From Micromussa lordhowensis (taxonomy: Eukaryota > Cnidaria > Anthozoa > Scleractinia > Lobophylliidae): 64,000 nt of DNA. The stretch covers positions 4,342,894 through 4,406,893 of the forward strand of contig OZ026597.1 in the NCBI GenBank assembly GCA_964020085.1. The letters run 5' to 3'. The notes below the pieces were generated by a model. The model saw only the letters and a program-made list of their open reading frames with translations, did not search any database and was not told the DNA's origin. The position numbers were made by a program, and so were the translations under genes. This document shows, piece after piece, positions 60,680 to 64,000 of the stretch (position 1 is the first letter of the stretch; each line of letters begins with the position of its first letter).

Positions 60680-63600
60680 TGTTCCTTTATGATTGCACTT
60701 TAAGTGCATACTAATTAGGAGATGATGCGATTTGCGCCAGGGTGTTTTTGAAACCCGTATAGTAGGCCTACTTTTTTGAGCATTTTTCCTTGGTCCCCCC
60801 CTTGGCAAAATCTCAGAAAATGGCGGATTTAGGTCTCCTCGGCAAATTTGTCATAATTCGGCTCTACGGGCACTTATGAAGGCGAAAGTTGCAGCAAAAT
60901 GTTCCTCTATGATTGCACGTTAGGTGCATGCTAATTAGGAGATGATGCGATTTGCGCCAGGGTGTTTTTGACCACGTATAGTCGGCCCACTTTTTTAAGC
61001 ATTTTCCCTTGGTCCCCCCTTGGCAAAATGTCAGAAAATGGCCGATTTAGGTCTCCTTGGCAAATTTGTCTTAACTCGGCTCTGCGGGCACTTATGGAGG
61101 CGCAAGTTGCAGCAAAATGTTCCTCTATGATTTCACTTTAAGTGCATACTAATTAAGAGATGATGCGATTTGCGCTAGGGTGTTTTTGAAGCCCGTATAG
61201 TCGGCCCACTTTTTTGATCATTTTCCCTTGGTCCCCCCTTGGCAAAATGTTAGAAAATGGCCGATTTAGGTCTTCTTGGCAAATTTGTCATAACTCGGCT
61301 CTACGGGCACTTATGGAGGCGCAAGCTGCAGCAAAATGTTTCTCTATGACTGCACTTTAAGTGCATACTAATTAGGAGATGATGCGATTTGCGCCAGGGT
61401 GTTTTTGAAACCCGTATAGTAGGCCTACTTTTTTGAGCATTTTCCCTTGGTCCCCCCTTGGCAAAATCTCAGAAAATGGCCGATTTAGGTCTCCTTGGCA
61501 AATTTGTCATAACTCGGCTCTACGGGCATTATGGAGGCGAAAGTTGCAGCAAAATGTTCCTCTATGATTGCACGTTAGGTGCATACTAATTAGGAGATGA
61601 TGCGATTTGCGCCAGGGTGTTTTTGAAGCACGTATAGTCGGCCCACTTTTTTAAGCATTTTTCCTTGGTCCCCCCTTGGCAAAATCTCAGAAAATGGCCG
61701 ATTTAGGTCTCCTTGGCAAATTTGTCATAACTCGGCTCTACGGGCACTTATGGAGGCGAAAGTTGCAGCAAAATGTTCCTCTATGATTGCACGTTAGGTG
61801 CATACTAATTAGGAGATGATGCGATTTGCGCCAGGGTGTTTTTGAAGCACGTATAGTCGGCCCACTTTTTTAAGCATTTTTCCTTGGTCCCCCCTTGGCA
61901 AAATCTCAGAAAATGGCCGATTTAGGTCTCCTTGGCAAATTTGTCATAACTCGGCTCTACGGGCACTTATGGAGGCGAAAGTTGCAGCAAAATGTTCCTC
62001 TATGATTGCACGTTAGGTGCATACTAATTAGGAGATGATGCGATTTGCGCCAGGGTTTTTTTGAAGCACGTATAGTCGGCCCACTTTTTTAAGCATTTTC
62101 CCTTGGTCCCCCCTTGGCAAAATGTCAGAAAATGGCCGATTTAGGTCTCCTTGGCAAATTTGTCATAACTCGGCTCTACGGGCACTTATGGAGGCGCAAG
62201 TTGCAGCAAAATGTTGCTCTATGATTGCACTTTAAGTGCATACTAATTAGGAGATGATGCGATTTGCGCCAGGGTGTTTTTGAAACCCGTATAAAAGGCC
62301 TACTTTTTTGAGCATTTTTCCTTGGTCCCCCCTTGGCAAAATCTCAGAAAATGGCCGATTTAGGTCTCCTTGGCAAATTTGTCATAACTCGGCTCTACGG
62401 GCACTTATGGAGGCGCAAGTTGCAGCAAAATGTTGCTCTATAATTGCACTTTAAGTGCATACTAATTGGGAGATGATGCGATTTGCGCCAGGGTGTTTTT
62501 GAAGCCCGTATAGTCGGCCTACTTTTTTAAGCATTTTCCCTTGTTCCCCCCTTGGCAAAATCTCAGAAAATGGCCGATTTAGGTCTCCTTGGCAAATTTG
62601 TTATAACTCGGCTGTACGGGCACTTATGGAGGCGCAAGTTGCAGCAAAATGTTCCTTTATGATTGCACTTTAAGTGCATACTAATTAGGAGATGATGAGA
62701 TTTGCGCCAGGGTGTTTTTGAAACCCGTATAGTAGGCCTACTTTTTTGAGCATTTTTCCTTGGTCCCCCCTTGGCAAAATCTCAGAAAATGGCGGATTTA
62801 GGTCTCCTCGGCAAATTTGTCATAATTCGGCTCTACGGGCACTTATGGAGGCGAAAGTTGCAGCAAAATGTTCCTCTATGATTGCACGTTAGGTGCATGC
62901 TAATTAGGAGATGATGCGATTTGCGCCAGGGTGTTTTTGAAGCAGGTATAGTCGGCCCACTTTTTTAAGCATTTTTCCTTGGTCCCCCCTTGGCAAAATG
63001 TCAGAAAATGGCCGATTTAGGTCTCCTTGGCAAATTTGTCTTAACTCGGCTCTACGGGCACTTATGGAGGCGCAAGTTGCAGCAAAATGTTCCTCTATGA
63101 TTTCACTTTAAGTGCATACTAATTAAGAGATGATGCGATTTGCGCCAGGGTGTTTTTGAAGCCCGTATAGTCGGCCCACTTTTTTGATCATTTTCCCTTG
63201 GTCCCCCCTTGGCAAAATGTTAGAAAATGGCCGATTTAGGTCTTCTTGGCAAATTTGTCATAACTCGGCTCTACGGGCACTTATGGAGGCGCAAGCTGCA
63301 GCAAAATGTTTCTCTATGACTGCACTTTAAGTGCATACTAATTAGGAGATGATGCGATTTGCGCCAGGGTGTTTTTGAAACCCGTATAGTAGGCCTACTT
63401 TTTTGAGCATTTTCCCCTGGTCCCCCCTTAGCAAAATCTCAGAAAATGGCCGATTTAGGTCTCCTTGGCAAATTTGTCATAACTCGGCTCTACGGGCATT
63501 ATGGAGGCTTAAGTTGCAGCAAAATGTTCCTCTATGATTGCACGTTAGGTGCATACTAATTAGGAGATGATGCGATTTGCGCCAGGGTGTTTTTGAAGCA

Positions 63601-63800
63601 CGTATAGTCGGCCCACTTTTTTAAGCATTTTTCCTTGGTCCCCCCTTGGCAAAATGTCAGAAAATGGCCGATTTAGGTCTCCTTGGCAAATTTGTCATAA
63701 CTCGGCTCTACGGGCACTTATGGAGGCGCAAGTTGCAGCAAAATGTTGCTCTATGATTGCACTTTAAGTGCATACTAATTAAGAGATTATGCGATTTGCG
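60680..63800 (+). repeat. 9-monomer higher-order repeat with nested triplication
   Basis: About 60680-62650 recurs from 62650, offset 1969-1970 bp, with markers GGCGGATTTAGGTCTCCTCGG (60822, 62791), GCAAGCTGCAGC (61321, 63291) and the one-base-short CGGGCATTATGG. Inside copy 1 a GCACGTTAGGTGC monomer is present three times in a row (about 61530-62100). Copy 2 has it once, and the offset falls from 1970 to 1532, exactly two monomers. Confidence 0.87.
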
Positions 63801-64000
63801 CCAGGGTGTTTTTGAAGCCCGTATAGTCGGCCCACTTTTTTGATCATTTTCCCTTGGTTCCCCCTTGGCAAAATCTCAGAAAATGGCCGATTTAGGTCTC
63901 CTTGGCAAATTTATCATAACTCGGCTCTACGGGCACTTATGGAGGCGCAAGTTGCAGCAAAATGTTCCTCTATGATTGCACTTTAAGTGCATACTAATTA

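Larger units (their letters stand above)
14508..64000 (+). repeat. 219-bp satellite array, right segment
   Basis: About 226 monomers in the same orientation and phase as the left segment. Up to about 22 kb the variants match those of the left segment (CCCTAGGTCC, CAACGTGG, AAGCCCTAATAG). Beyond that the common variants are CGATAACTCGACGC, CCCGTATAGTAGGCC, GATCATTTTCCC, AAAATGTTAG and GCACGTTAGGTGC. No gene is supported; open frames of 62-77 codons on either strand are monomer-phased and differ only where point changes remove a stop. The array runs off the window's right edge. Confidence 0.98.

Noticed and set aside
1..64000. CRISPR array or bacterial repeat locus
   Set aside because: Whole 219 bp units repeat with no short repeat and unique spacer pattern, and no cas-like or other bacterial gene is present.

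Overview
This window is almost entirely one satellite DNA: a head-to-tail array of a monomer of about 219 bp (many copies 218 bp). By length it holds roughly 284 copies, all in the same orientation from base 1 to base 64000. There are no convincing protein-coding genes. The short open frames (66-73 codons) recur once per monomer because 219 is 3 x 73, and they are by-products of the repeat. Long tandem satellite with mosaic higher-order structure, a short inverted-repeat transposon with a TA target duplication, and (weakly) intron-like signals in the only unique DNA all point to a eukaryotic nuclear genome, in heterochromatin or a centromere-like region. An animal is my guess. I do not recognise the monomer and cannot name the species.

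Layout. 1-12683: satellite rich in monomer variants that carry CCCTAGGTCC, AAGCCCTGATAG or GGATACACAAC, with a 7-monomer and a 5-monomer block duplication and a local dimer. 12684-14507: the only interruption, an 1820 bp insertion flanked by a TA duplication. It consists of two identical 183 bp fold-back elements in direct orientation (12686-12868 and 14323-14505) around 1454 bp of non-satellite DNA. 14508-22223: the satellite resumes in the same monomer, phase and strand, and includes a 3-monomer higher-order block. 22224-26630: a 10-monomer unit of about 2191 bp present twice in tandem. 26631-35800: mixed monomers. 35800-49200: nested segmental duplications (876 bp tetramer; offsets of 5639/5420 bp and 1921 bp). 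49200-58750: a further copy of part of that block, a dimer, a 17-base C run and a 4-monomer block. 58731-60050: a trimer. 60600-64000: a 9-monomer unit with an internal single-monomer triplication.

The array grew by repeated local duplication of blocks of 1 to about 25 monomers rather than by one regular higher-order unit. The insertion is the most interesting part. Its spacer has five perfect GGTTAACC palindromes and two GGTTAATC variants within about 410 bp. Both inner borders of the fold-back copies read TTTCAGA facing the element, like 3' splice acceptors. A short ATG segment with a good splice donor and a signal-peptide-like stretch runs into the right copy. No transposase is visible, so the insertion is non-autonomous or is a recombination product.
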